Below, one piece after another: positions 22,065-30,423 of a DNA stretch of 34,776 bases (within the stretch, counting starts at the first letter, position 1; each line of letters opens with the position of its first letter). Under the pieces are notes generated by a model. The model worked only from the letters and a program-made list of their open reading frames with translations. It was not told the DNA's origin and ran no database searches. The DNA is from Anaerolineaceae bacterium UBA6107 (GTDB lineage Bacteria; Chloroflexota; Anaerolineae; Anaerolineales; Anaerolineaceae): assembly GCA_002428455.1 (NCBI GenBank), contig DIWL01000009.1:1-34776 (forward strand), in the 5' to 3' direction. The translations under genes and the position numbers were made by a program.

Positions 22065-23267
22065 CTATGGTGTGTGTACCCAAATTTCATCCCATGCCAC
22101 CCTGGCATTTGCTATATCACCGTCATTGTTGTTTCTTAATACTACTTTTGTGAGATTGTTAAGATTATATGGACTAACCACTACCCAAGTATCATACCAC
22201 TCACTTTGACTAATACACTTTACATCCAAAGTTCCACCGCCATTAAAAAATAATCTATAACATGCCATCAGCGTTGTTGCATCTGTTCCGGGAATAAATG
22301 CAGAAACATTAACCAGGGTATTTGGATTTGGAAGCCAATATCCGTTTGAAGTTGCTGAACCCCGGACAGTGTTTGTCCAACGAAAATACTTGGGTGAGCA
22401 CCAACCATAAATATAGCAATAGCCAGCGTTATATGTGACTGAATAAGGCCCAAATTTCCAACCCCAGTAACTTCCATCATTTGCGTAAATTTCATTGAAG
22501 GTTAGTACTTGAGCTAATAGTTGATTATTTAATAATGGAAAAGTACTTACGTAATTTATTAGATCACCTTTACTCGATAAACCTACTTGAACAAAAACTG
22601 GTGTTTTCCCATCAATTGAAAGTGAACTATCCTCCCAGCGGAAAAAGTAATGGGACTGGTTTTTACTCCCCACACTCGGGTTCAGTTTTGATAGATCAAG
22701 TTCCGGTGCAATTTTTACTACGAATGCCCTGGCCCTTTCCTCCAATTGCGCCTCAGAACTTGGATTATTAACATCTACTTTCATGCTGGTAATCCTGGCA
22801 ATCTGAACGATTTTATTGGTATCTATGCTCAGCCAATAATAGAATTCTGCAGTCTGGTATCTTTCAAGTTCGGTTTTACGATCATAAGGGGATAAATCCC
22901 TGTCAAGGTACTCGACGTTCGCATCAGATTCTATCAACTTGATCGCAGCAACTGCGTTTACTTGCTCTGAGGCAGGCCTGGCTTGAAGGATGTTTATTTT
23001 ATTAAGCGTTTCCAGCCACAAATCCCGCATCTTCTCAGTAGATGCACCCGTAAGAATCTTAGTCTTTTCACCATTCTCGTCTACATTTACAACGGTCTCG
23101 CCGTTGGCTAGTTCAAGATCAAGAGCCTTATTATATTCAAAAAGCAATTTATCAACCTGGTCCTGAATTTCCCCATTTGGATCGTTGTTAGATGCCTGGA
23201 CAAATGAAAAAGTAACGAATAAAACTAAAATACTTATTACGATGACCAAGAATGTATTTTTTTTCAT
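22065..23267 (-). CDS. secreted protein of unknown function
   Basis: The product has 400 residues. A signal peptide at 1-25 (MKKNTFLVIVISILVLFV, cleavage after VQA) is followed by an acidic helical domain of about 120 residues, a central mixed domain with the YHFFRWEDSS-like stretch YFFRWEDSSLSIDG, and an aromatic, Cys-containing C-terminal beta domain (YWGWKFGPYSVTYNAGYCYI, WCSPKYFRW, WVVVSPYNLNNLTKVVLRNN) that looks like a carbohydrate- or ligand-binding jelly roll. The gene is clearly more AT-rich than its neighbours, suggesting transfer. AAGGGGAT precedes ATG 23267. It is followed by the propeller lipoprotein. I do not recognise the family. Confidence 0.7.
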   Translation of the reverse strand: MKKNTFLVIVISILVLFVTFSFVQASNNDPNGEIQDQVDKLLFEYNKALDLELANGETVVNVDENGEKTKILTGASTEKMRDLWLETLNKINILQARPASEQVNAVAAIKLIESDANVEYLDRDLSPYDRKTELERYQTAEFYYWLSIDTNKIVQIARITSMKVDVNNPSSEAQLEERARAFVVKIAPELDLSKLNPSVGSKNQSHYFFRWEDSSLSIDGKTPVFVQVGLSSKGDLINYVSTFPLLNNQLLAQVLTFNEIYANDGSYWGWKFGPYSVTYNAGYCYIYGWCSPKYFRWTNTVRGSATSNGYWLPNPNTLVNVSAFIPGTDATTLMACYRLFFNGGGTLDVKCISQSEWYDTWVVVSPYNLNNLTKVVLRNNNDGDIANARVAWDEIWVHTP

Positions 23268-23458
23268 GGGATCCCCTTTTTGTTTGGTTATTAAAAGTAT
23301 ACAACGCCTGCGGAAAAAAGTAAATAAATTCTATGATAGTTACGAATGCATCGAGCGGGTCAAAAAAATGAATTCCGGAATACAAAGCCCAGAGCAATCT
23401 TCGCGAGAGACACGCTTCGAAACAGGCGTAGATGCTGTCTTGAAAGTCAAGAGAAAGC

Positions 23459-24430
23459 CTACACCAGGTTGAGGTAATTGGGGTCAAAAGGTCGGCCCGT
23501 TTTTAAAACACCAAAAATTAGATGTAATAGTTTACGTATTGCTGCGCCTACCACCTCCATAGGCAATAACCCATTTTGAGATAACCTCACACAAAAAGCA
23601 CGAATGATCGGATTGTATTTCATTGCAACGATGGCAGGCATATACAGTGCTTTGCGCAAGTTTGTATTGCCGGTTTTTGAAAGGCGAGACTTCTTGTGCA
23701 CCGAGGTTCCCGATAGGAAATTTCGTGGCGTTAGTCCAGCATAGGCTGCCAGTTGGCGAGCACTTTGGAAATCCACAACATTTCGGATCTCACCCAATAG
23801 TTTAGACGCTGTAAGCTTGCCTATTCCCGGGATGGTTATGAGCAGGTCTTGCATGCGTTTGAGTTCACTGTATCTGTCGACATGGTCCTGAATTGCCTTT
23901 TTTGTTTTCTTGATCTGGTCATCGAGATGATCACATACCGCGGTCAGACTATCCAATACAAAAGCTGAATGAACATCTGATTGCAAACGATTCGCTTCTT
24001 GTTGTTTGAGGCCTTGCAAGTCCTCCAAATGACGCACAAGCGCCTGTAATTCCTTAAAACTGGCAGGTGGAGGGGTCCATAAGGCAGGTTTTTCCCTTAT
24101 GCAATACTCTGCAATGAGTTGCGCGTCAGCTTTATCCGTCTTGTTCCGCCTCAATTTGCTGTTGCCATAGTGTTTGATCCTGGCCGGGTTCACCACGCTC
24201 ACGAGGAAACCCCGGGAATACAGATGTTCTGCTATCTTGTCGCCGTATTGCTCCGTTGCCTCCAGGCATACATGAACGTTGGTCGCTGAACGTTCTCTAA
24301 GCCACTATTCAAGCTGCATATGACCTTCCTCTGAATTAGCAAATTGCCCATGTTGCAGACGAAAACCATCAGAGAGGGCAATATCTAATGTGTCTTTTGC
24401 GACATCAATTCCAAGAACTCGTTGCTCCAT
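23459..24430 (-). pseudogene. IS110-family transposase gene interrupted by an amber codon
   Basis: From ATG 24430 (AGGAG 7 nt upstream) the frame encodes 323 codons, the size of IS110-family recombinases. Catalytic DEDD residues are present: D9 (GIDVAKDTLD), E57 (CLEATEQYGDKI), D99 and D102 (RRNKTDKADAQLI). The C-terminal domain has IPGIGKLTASKLLGEIRN and YAGLTPRN, with the serine-containing SGTSVHKKSRLSKTGN. Codon 42 (24305-24307) is TAG in LE*WLRE, where CAG would be the natural codon. Everything else is intact. The long fragment after the stop could be expressed alone but would lack D9. Inactivation by one recent mutation is likeliest; a sequencing error or read-through is possible. A leader at 24431-24689 and a REP palindrome lie just upstream. 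Confidence 0.88.
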
Positions 24431-24689
24431 TTGCATTCTCCTTTGGTACACTAGGTTTAGGCGCTGATCAGACTTGCCTATTCCGGGTCAACCTTGTGAA
24501 TGCAAGCTCTTCTCTTTTGGCTAAAGGTGCGAGAGGCTTCAGATGGTGTTCGACCTTGTTTCAGGTGGAATTGGCGGGGATCTTATCTACGCTTCAGGCT
24601 TAGTGCCCAAGGGTGGGCCCAGATTCTCCCGTCATCGTCTGATCAGCGTCTAATATCTCTTGATTATCCTTTAACCTTCATGATACAAG
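24431..24689 (-). ncRNA. candidate IS110 bridge-RNA region (non-coding left end)
   Basis: About 260 nt between the transposase start and a REP-like palindrome contain no gene. In IS110-group elements the non-coding sequence upstream of the recombinase encodes the bridge RNA that specifies target and donor DNA. Here a 12-bp inverted repeat, CGCTGATCAGAC at 24462-24473 and GTCTGATCAGCG at 24637-24648, encloses 163 nt with further potential stems such as GGGTGGGCCC. Length and position fit, but I could not fold it or find the element's exact ends. Confidence 0.4.
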
Positions 24690-24714
24690 GGTGCGTACAC
24701 CTTTTGAACGCACC
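24690..24714. repeat. REP-like palindrome beside the IS110 leader
   Basis: GGTGCGT (24690-24696) and ACGCACC (24708-24714) have the same arms as the RAYT 1 REP but a longer, 11-nt loop. It lies where the left end of the IS110 element would be expected. Confidence 0.6.
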
Positions 24715-24795
24715 AAAATATCATAAAAATCTGTGTTTTTTAGCGTCGGGTTGGTCGGCTTGATAGGTGGTGCTTTTTCGCGTTGTTTGCTCTCC

Positions 24796-24868
24796 GGTGC
24801 TTTTACGGCGCCAACGCACCCTACGAGCTGACCGGATCAGCTTTTTTGCGCCAATGGCCCCGCGCTCA
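24796..24868. repeat. degenerate REP copy plus 37-nt repeat
   Basis: GGTGC...ACGCACC (24796-24820) is a degraded REP, followed by CTACGAGCTG. Then comes the 37-nt repeat 24832-24868, shared with 20559-20595 (three differences). Its left part contains the stop codon of the VOC gene. The order relative to the REP is reversed compared with the RAYT 1 flank. Confidence 0.75.
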
Positions 24869-25250
24869 TATCCATAAAGAAGATCTCCCACTGGTGCCCA
24901 TCCAGGTCAGCAAAACTGCGCTGGTACATCCAGGCTTCCTCCATTTTTCCGGTGTCAGTCGCACCCGCAGCGAGGGCTTTCTCCAGCATCTCATCCACCA
25001 CCGTGCGGTTTTCCATAGTCAGCGAGAGGATCACCTCTGTTGACCTGGTGGCGTCAACGGGCTCCTTTTTGGTGAAATTCTTGAAGAAATCCGTACGCAA
25101 CAGCATGGCGTAAATGTCGTCGCTGATGACCAGGCAGGCGGCGTTCTCATCGGTGAACTGCGGGTTGTAGGAATAGCCGAGTTTTCTGAAGAAATCCATA
25201 CTGTGCTTCAAATCTTTCACCGGCAAATTAACGAATATTTTTGTGCTCAT
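24837..25250 (-). CDS. VOC/glyoxalase-like protein with a repeat-derived tail
   Basis: From ATG 25250 the product has 137 residues; AGGAGG is 6 nt from this ATG and 3 nt from one at 25253. The sequence shows KIFVNLPVKDLKHSMDFFRKLGYSYNP (shown in parts: VNLPVKD, FFRKLGY), LVISDDIYAMLL, ALAAGATDTG and FADLDGHQWEIFFMD, the two-module beta-alpha-beta-beta-beta fold of VOC proteins in the PhnB/YdeI-like lactoylglutathione-lyase-related group. The substrate is unknown. The natural end would be about MD; the last ten or so codons (MSAGPLAQKS and stop) lie inside the 37-nt repeat 24832-24868, so a repeat insertion supplied a new C-terminus. Single-gene unit. Confidence 0.85.
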   Translation of the reverse strand: MSTKIFVNLPVKDLKHSMDFFRKLGYSYNPQFTDENAACLVISDDIYAMLLRTDFFKNFTKKEPVDATRSTEVILSLTMENRTVVDEMLEKALAAGATDTGKMEEAWMYQRSFADLDGHQWEIFFMDMSAGPLAQKS

Positions 25251-25395
25251 CATTAACCTCCTATTCAGAACAATATTATATCAATAAGATAATAATTATC
25301 CAATATACTAATTTGTCTAAGAGGTCTGTGGAGTCCTATTAGGCACGTATCTTGCACCTGATAATTGATGAAAAATGTCATAGGTGAGGTGCGCC

Positions 25396-28272
25396 ATGTT
25401 TAAATCCAAACTCAAATCACTGTTCGATCCTAAGCAAAAATGGGTCAGGATCGCCTTGATCGTGCTCGGGGTGGTCGTGCTCATCGCCATCCTGGCGCTG
25501 GCCGGCTCCATGTTCCTGCCGGATAAGGCGCAACCCGCTACCGGTGAGCCATTCATTGAGGTTCCTTTCCTCAATGAGCTCCTGGAGAAGGATGACCAGT
25601 CCGGAGTAGTGCCTGTGGAGCAGGGGGCAGACCCCTCTCCAACAGCTGAGCCTCAGTTCGAAGGTCCCAAGACCCTGACGGATCCGCGAGAAATTAAACT
25701 CGCCGAACAGATTCGGGCCAAGGCCGCCGAACGCAAGGACATCCTGGCATTCGTCATCTTTGATGTAGCCGTGGACCGGGTTGACTTCTCCAAGGACGGC
25801 AAAACGGCGCTGGTGTGGATCTCCCTGGTGGATAAAGAGACCGGGCTCGTGCAGCCGGGTGAACCGGGGCTGGTCATTGCCAGTGAAAAGAAGGACCCCT
25901 CCAAGCCGTGGAAACTGCTTTTCCAGGCGGATGAGGGTTTTGGCGCAGCGCTGGCTGATCTCCCCAAAAAGCTGATCTCAGAAGAATTAAAAGCGCAGTA
26001 TCGGCCTTCCGAGCAGAAACTGCAGAAAGATTCCACTGTCTTCACCGGCTACCGCCTGCCCTGGAAGAAGGGCGAAACGGTTCGCCTCACCGGCAGCATC
26101 GGGCATGTTTACACGTACAAATCCTGCCCCTCCTCCTGTCTCTACGCCTTCGATTTTGCTAACGGCACCATGTTTGATGTGGTAGCCGCCAGGCAGGGGA
26201 CCGTAAAATACGTGGTCTGGAAGTATGAAAATGGCGACCCGAAGAATGCCAACTACATCGTGCTGGAGGACACCAGCACCACCCCCACCACCTACCAGGT
26301 TTATCTTCACCTGGCCAAGGACAGCATCCCCGCTGCGCTGCGCAAAGAAGGCGCAAAAGTGGTGCAGGGACAATTCCTGGGCAAAGCGGACGACACCGGC
26401 TACAGCACCGGTCATCACCTGCACTTCCATGTGCACACCAACCCTGAATCCTACTGGGGTAAATCGGTCGATATCGTTTTTGACGATGTGACCGTCAATG
26501 GCGGGCGCCCGCGCATGTGCTCCGAATCCAAGGCTCTACCGCAGCTGGGTGATGAATGCATGCCGCAGGATAAGTATGTATCCAATAACGGTGATACCGA
26601 ATTACCCACCGGCGGCATCTCCAGTCCGAAACCCGGTACAAAGATCAAGTCACCGACTGTCAACATCAGCGGTTGGATGAAAGATGACACGGGAGTTGCT
26701 TTCGGTCAGTTATATTACAAGGTGGAAAAAGGCAAATGGGAGCCCATCGGTAAATCGGTCAAGAAGTGGCAATTCTCACGTTCCATCGACCTATGCACCG
26801 CTGGCATACCGGATGGCGAGTTCTCGCTGGCGCTGGAAGTAACCGACCAGGCTGGCAATGTCTCCGACCTGCAGGGCAAGCTTGAATTCGTCAAAAAGTA
26901 CGAGTGTCCGGTTGAACCCGTGACCTGCAAACCAGCTGCCGATGAGGTTTCGCTGCATTCCGAAGTGGACTTTCAGGGCGAGTGCCAGGTATTGAACATG
27001 GGTGATTATGCCATCATGGATAAAATGCCCGCGGTCAAAGCGGACCAGACGCTTTCCATCCAGGTGGGCGCGGATGTCACTGCCCTGTTGTATCCTGATG
27101 CAGACTTTGCCGGTACGGTGGAAGTCTTCCAGGATGGCGACAACAACCTGGGCAACAATGCCATCGGAGCGGCCAATGTCGGATCCCTGCGCGTGGTACA
27201 ACGCGTGCTCACCCCCGTACCGCCTGTCATCGCATTGCCTGAAGCGATCACAACCGCCACCGACCTCACCATCGATTGGACTGCAGAGGCAGGCGTTGAA
27301 TCCAAAGCCACCCTGACCGGACCGGATGATTACGAGAACGGTCTGGACTGGCAGGCTGGAAATAGCTGGAAAGTGGGCAAGCTGGATAAAGGAAAATACA
27401 CATTGACCGTGGAAGCGCGCAATACCGTCGGGGTTGCCACCACGACCCAGGAATTCACCGTCAGTAAACAGGCGTTAGCGCCTGAATCACACATGGAAGT
27501 CCTGCCGCAAGGCAGCCGCACCACCTCGATCAGGCTCTCCTGGGTAGTCGACGCGCGTGCAGCCGAGGTGGATCGCTTTGATCTGCAGTGGCGCGAAGCC
27601 AAGGGCGACTGGGTCAACTGGAGCGAACCCATTGATGGGAAGTCGCGCGACGTGAACTTCTGGGCAACGCCGGATAAGCTGTACGAGTTCCGCATCCGCG
27701 CGGTGAGCAAGGACGGAGAAGCTGAAGCCTTCACCGGCAAACCAGAAGCTTCCACCTTTGTGCTGCCGGATTGTGCGGATGATGCGTTTGAGGGTGAAGG
27801 AACCGGTGATGACAAGCGCGCGAGCGCCCCGGTGGTCAAGTATGGTGATGTCCAGACCCACAACTGGTGCCAGCTGGGCGATGTGGACTGGGTGGTATTT
27901 GAAGCCGTTGCGGGTGACCCTGTTACCCTGCGCGTCGACCCGATCGGCGCGGCGGCAGGAGCCAACCTCAAGCTCTTCAGCGCCGGCTCTGATGAAATGT
28001 TGGCTGAGACCAAAGCAGAGAACTCAGATAGCGTGACCACGCTCTCATGGACAGCCCCGGCAGACGGCACTTACGCCCTCAAGATCTCCCCGGTGGAAGA
28101 TAAGATCGCTGGTGAGGATGCCACGTACGAGTTTTCCATCCAGAAGCGCAGCACCATCAAGGCTTCCTGGTTCATGGTACTGGCTGGCGTGGTAAGCCTC
28201 ATGCTGGGCGGCGGGTTCTTTGCGCATCGCCGAATCCAGGCCAAGAAAATGGCCAAAGGTGTGGGCTGGTAA
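25396..28272 (+). CDS. large surface protein with degenerate M23 peptidase domain and Ig-like/crystallin-like/PPC modules
   Basis: The 958-aa protein starts at ATG 25396 (GAGGT 5 nt upstream). An N-terminal transmembrane helix lies at about 18-41. The M23/LytM-like domain (about 215-350) contains CLYAFDFANGTMFDVVAARQ and TGHHLHFHVH (H341, H343, H345). M23 enzymes need HxxxD in the first motif; here the histidine position is Leu (CLYAFD), so zinc binding is probably lost. Next come an Ig-like domain (about 405-510), a beta/gamma-crystallin-like segment (about 515-605), Ig/Fn3-like modules (about 610-790), a pre-peptidase C-terminal domain (about 796-915), and a C-terminal transmembrane helix (about 924-945) with basic tail. 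Both ends are therefore membrane-inserted, with the modules outside. Probably cell-wall binding rather than lytic. Confidence 0.85.
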   Translation: MFKSKLKSLFDPKQKWVRIALIVLGVVVLIAILALAGSMFLPDKAQPATGEPFIEVPFLNELLEKDDQSGVVPVEQGADPSPTAEPQFEGPKTLTDPREIKLAEQIRAKAAERKDILAFVIFDVAVDRVDFSKDGKTALVWISLVDKETGLVQPGEPGLVIASEKKDPSKPWKLLFQADEGFGAALADLPKKLISEELKAQYRPSEQKLQKDSTVFTGYRLPWKKGETVRLTGSIGHVYTYKSCPSSCLYAFDFANGTMFDVVAARQGTVKYVVWKYENGDPKNANYIVLEDTSTTPTTYQVYLHLAKDSIPAALRKEGAKVVQGQFLGKADDTGYSTGHHLHFHVHTNPESYWGKSVDIVFDDVTVNGGRPRMCSESKALPQLGDECMPQDKYVSNNGDTELPTGGISSPKPGTKIKSPTVNISGWMKDDTGVAFGQLYYKVEKGKWEPIGKSVKKWQFSRSIDLCTAGIPDGEFSLALEVTDQAGNVSDLQGKLEFVKKYECPVEPVTCKPAADEVSLHSEVDFQGECQVLNMGDYAIMDKMPAVKADQTLSIQVGADVTALLYPDADFAGTVEVFQDGDNNLGNNAIGAANVGSLRVVQRVLTPVPPVIALPEAITTATDLTIDWTAEAGVESKATLTGPDDYENGLDWQAGNSWKVGKLDKGKYTLTVEARNTVGVATTTQEFTVSKQALAPESHMEVLPQGSRTTSIRLSWVVDARAAEVDRFDLQWREAKGDWVNWSEPIDGKSRDVNFWATPDKLYEFRIRAVSKDGEAEAFTGKPEASTFVLPDCADDAFEGEGTGDDKRASAPVVKYGDVQTHNWCQLGDVDWVVFEAVAGDPVTLRVDPIGAAAGANLKLFSAGSDEMLAETKAENSDSVTTLSWTAPADGTYALKISPVEDKIAGEDATYEFSIQKRSTIKASWFMVLAGVVSLMLGGGFFAHRRIQAKKMAKGVGW

Positions 28273-28286
28273 AATATATTTTGAAT

Positions 28287-28621
28287 ACACCGGGTTTCTA
28301 ATGTTCTTTGAAACCCGGTGTTTGCACTAAATACGATTGGGAGCAAAAACCCGGAGTTGAAACCAGGCTCCAGGTTTAAAATCCACGGTCTTTGAAACTC
28401 GGTGTCAGCTCTAAACGTGTTTATGGGCAAAAAGTAAATTCTACACACCGGGTTTCTTGGCTTTTCTTGAAACCCGGTGTTTGCAATAAACGTGATCCAA
28501 TGCAGAAACCCGGAAAATGCTGACTCTACTCACCGGTTTTCTTGTCCTCTTGAAACCCGGTGTTTGCAATAAACGTGATCTAGTGCAGAAACCCGGAGTC
28601 GAAACCAAACTCCGGGTTTTT
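28287..28621. repeat. array of two-hairpin REP units upstream of RAYT 2
   Basis: Hairpin A (ACACCGGGTTTC with GAAACCCGGTGT) occurs at 28287-28321 and 28445-28480, and in worn form at about 28381-28404 and 28531-28563. Hairpin B begins with AAACCCGG at 28347, 28506 and 28589; the last is intact (28589-28599 with 28609-28619) and followed by T residues. The distance from the end of A to the start of B is exactly 25 nt in all three pairs (28322-28346, 28481-28505, 28564-28588), with conserved TTGCAATAAACGTGATC in two spacers. No gene lies in 28273-28663. Confidence 0.9.
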
Positions 28622-28663
28622 AATAAAGTATTTGGATTTTTTTGATCTGATATAGAATTTGTT

Positions 28664-29212
28664 ATGCCAGCACGAATTATCCCTATTACTCCCGGTAAGA
28701 TCTATCACATCTATAATCGAGGAGTAAATAAACAGGCGATTTTTTTCTCAGAGAGAAATTATCATTTCTTTATTTATCGATTGAATGAGTTTTTTCGAGG
28801 ATTCGCTATCTGCTACGCTTATTGCCTGATGCCCAACCATTATCATTTACTAATCGAGGTAATTGACGAATTATTTGTCTCGAAAGCCTTTAATCCATTT
28901 ATGGTTTCCTATTCGAAAGCGGTAAACACTGAACAGGGACGGGTTGGACCATTATTTCAAGGCCGGTTTCAAGCGATCTTGATCGAGGATGAAATCCAGT
29001 TTTTGGATTGCGTTAAGTACATTCACATTAATCCTGTGAAAGCCGGTTTAGTCCGCACTCCCATCGAATGGCAATTTTCTAGTTATCGTCAGTATATAAA
29101 TCCAAAAACAGCAACTTGTGTTGAAACGGCTAAAGTGCTCAGTCATTTTGATGACATTCAGGAATTCAGAGATTATTCTGAATTTGGTTGTGAGGAATAT
29201 CAGTCCAGGTAA
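28664..29212 (+). CDS. REP-associated tyrosine transposase (RAYT 2), apparently intact
   Basis: The 182-aa Y1 transposase-family protein has the N-terminal PGKIYHIYNRGVNKQAIF stretch, HUH motif MPNHYHLLIEV with H59 and H61, catalytic tyrosine Y119 in VKYIHINPVKAGLV, and GRVGPLFQGRFQAILIE between them. All catalytic elements are present, unlike RAYT 1. Relatives nick and rejoin single-stranded REP palindromes and spread them through the genome. It belongs to a different RAYT subgroup from RAYT 1 and is flanked by a different palindrome family on both sides (28287-28621 and 29231-29402). The gene is AT-rich relative to its surroundings. No clear Shine-Dalgarno precedes ATG 28664. Confidence 0.93.
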   Translation: MPARIIPITPGKIYHIYNRGVNKQAIFFSERNYHFFIYRLNEFFRGFAICYAYCLMPNHYHLLIEVIDELFVSKAFNPFMVSYSKAVNTEQGRVGPLFQGRFQAILIEDEIQFLDCVKYIHINPVKAGLVRTPIEWQFSSYRQYINPKTATCVETAKVLSHFDDIQEFRDYSEFGCEEYQSR

Positions 29213-29230
29213 TTTTCTACCGAATGATTG

Positions 29231-29402
29231 GTCGGGGTTTCTTTGGTTTCGTAACCCGGTATTTGCCTAATACATGTTTTAGTGAAGAAATCCGGAAAAT
29301 GTAGATTCCATACACCGGGTTTCTTTGCTTTTGGAAACCCGGTGTTTGCAATAAATTGGTTTAGTTGCAGAAACCCGGAGTCCAGAACCAGACTCCGGGT
29401 TT
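29231..29402. repeat. two-hairpin REP units downstream of RAYT 2
   Basis: A worn A hairpin (right arm 29251-29262) is followed after exactly 25 nt by a worn B start (AAATCCGG, 29288). Next is an intact A hairpin (29312-29323 with 29334-29345), a 25-nt spacer, and an intact B hairpin (29371-29382 with 29391-29402, 8-nt loop). Orientation is the same as in the upstream array. The remaining bases up to 29500 hold no gene. Confidence 0.9.
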
Positions 29403-29500
29403 CTATTCGCCCCTGCACATGCGTCACCCCGGTCTTTCTTGACTCGCCCTTCCCGGCATGCTATAGTTTAAATGCAACCGATAACGAAAGAGAGTTATTC

Positions 29501-30295
29501 ATGCCGATTATTTCCCTGCTGACAGATTTCGGTAACAAGGATGGCTTTGTCGGGACGATGAAGGGCGTCATCTGGGGCATCTGCCCCACGGCGCAGATCG
29601 CCGACATCAGCCACGAGATTCCCCCGCAAAACATACAGGAGGGCGCTATTGCCTTGTGGCGCGCAGCCCCGTTCTTCCCCGCGGGGACGGTGCACATCGC
29701 GGTCGTTGACCCCGGCGTGGGCACCATCCGGCGCCTCATGGCGGCGCAACTGGGCAGCCAGTTCTACGTCGGTCCTGACAACGGTATTTTCACCCCTCTC
29801 ATCGAAGATGCGCGGAAATTCAACCTTGAAACCCGTTACGTGACGCTCGACCAGCCGCGTTTCTGGCTGCAGCACGTCAGCCGCACCTTTCACGGGCGCG
29901 ATGTCTTTGCCCCGGCCGGCGCGTACCTGGCTGCCGGTGTGAAGTTGGATGAGATGGGAACGCCCTTCACTGACCCCGTGCTGCTGCCACTTTCCAAACC
30001 TGAGCGCACAGCGGGTGGTTTCAACGCACACATCGCGCTGATCGATGTCTTCGGCAACTGCGCCACCGACCTGCCCTGGTCGGAGGTGGCGGGGCGGCAC
30101 CTGCTGATACGCATCAAGGATTATGTCATCCGAGGGCTTTCCTCCTCCTATGGGCATCACCAGCCGGGCGAATTGATCGCCCTGGTGGATAGCGAAGATC
30201 ATATCGAAGTGGCCGTCGTGAACGGCAGTGCTGCCAAAACACTTGGCGCGCAGGTGGGTGACCTGGTGGAAGTTCTATTTATCGCCGAAGAATAA
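29501..30295 (+). CDS. SAM hydrolase (SAM hydroxide adenosyltransferase, DUF62/chlorinase-fluorinase family)
   Basis: The 264-aa protein begins PIISLLTDFGNKDGFVGTMK, the family hallmark. The catalytic triad known in archaeal members as Asp-Arg-His is present: D70 in VVDPGVGT, R77, and H131 in TFHGRD. YVGPDNGIF and IDVFGNCATDL are the adenosine-pocket regions. Such enzymes split S-adenosylmethionine into adenosine and methionine with water; the halogenase members lack this triad. ATG 29501 is preceded by AAAGAGAG. The frame is open further upstream into REP repeats, which is not coding. The S component of an ECF transporter follows after 128 bp, so a link between SAM turnover and vitamin uptake is possible. 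Confidence 0.92.
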   Translation: MPIISLLTDFGNKDGFVGTMKGVIWGICPTAQIADISHEIPPQNIQEGAIALWRAAPFFPAGTVHIAVVDPGVGTIRRLMAAQLGSQFYVGPDNGIFTPLIEDARKFNLETRYVTLDQPRFWLQHVSRTFHGRDVFAPAGAYLAAGVKLDEMGTPFTDPVLLPLSKPERTAGGFNAHIALIDVFGNCATDLPWSEVAGRHLLIRIKDYVIRGLSSSYGHHQPGELIALVDSEDHIEVAVVNGSAAKTLGAQVGDLVEVLFIAEE

Positions 30296-30349
30296 ACTGC
30301 CCGGTCTGGCGAAACCATGCTCACAACGGGGTGTTATACAATTAGGACA

Positions 30350-30390
30350 TTGACAATGAGGTGCTTTTTCTGTATTGTCTTAGTGACAAT
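30350..30390 (+). promoter_or_regulatory. promoter with operator-like inverted repeat before the ECF S-component gene
   Basis: TTGACA (30350-30355), a 17-nt spacer and TATTGT (30373-30378) form a plausible promoter. The inverted repeat ATTGTC - TTAGT - GACAAT (30374-30390) overlaps the -10, and a further TGACAAT lies in the -35. A repressor could act here. The strong ribosome-binding site GGAGGAG follows before ATG 30424. Confidence 0.55.
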
Positions 30391-30423
30391 CTGAGCAAGA
30401 AAACATTTTTCTGGAGGAGAACG

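Noticed and set aside
23280..23458. Right end of the IS110 element
   Set aside because: No terminal repeat or target duplication could be recognised, as usual for IS110, so I set no boundary here.
27330..28070. 246-codon minus-strand open frame inside the M23-domain gene
   Set aside because: Serine-rich antisense shadow of a well-supported gene; no ribosome-binding site or domain.
28287..28621. Regularly spaced repeats resembling a CRISPR array
   Set aside because: The units are strong palindromes separated by a conserved 25-nt sequence, not by unique spacers; no cas genes are present.
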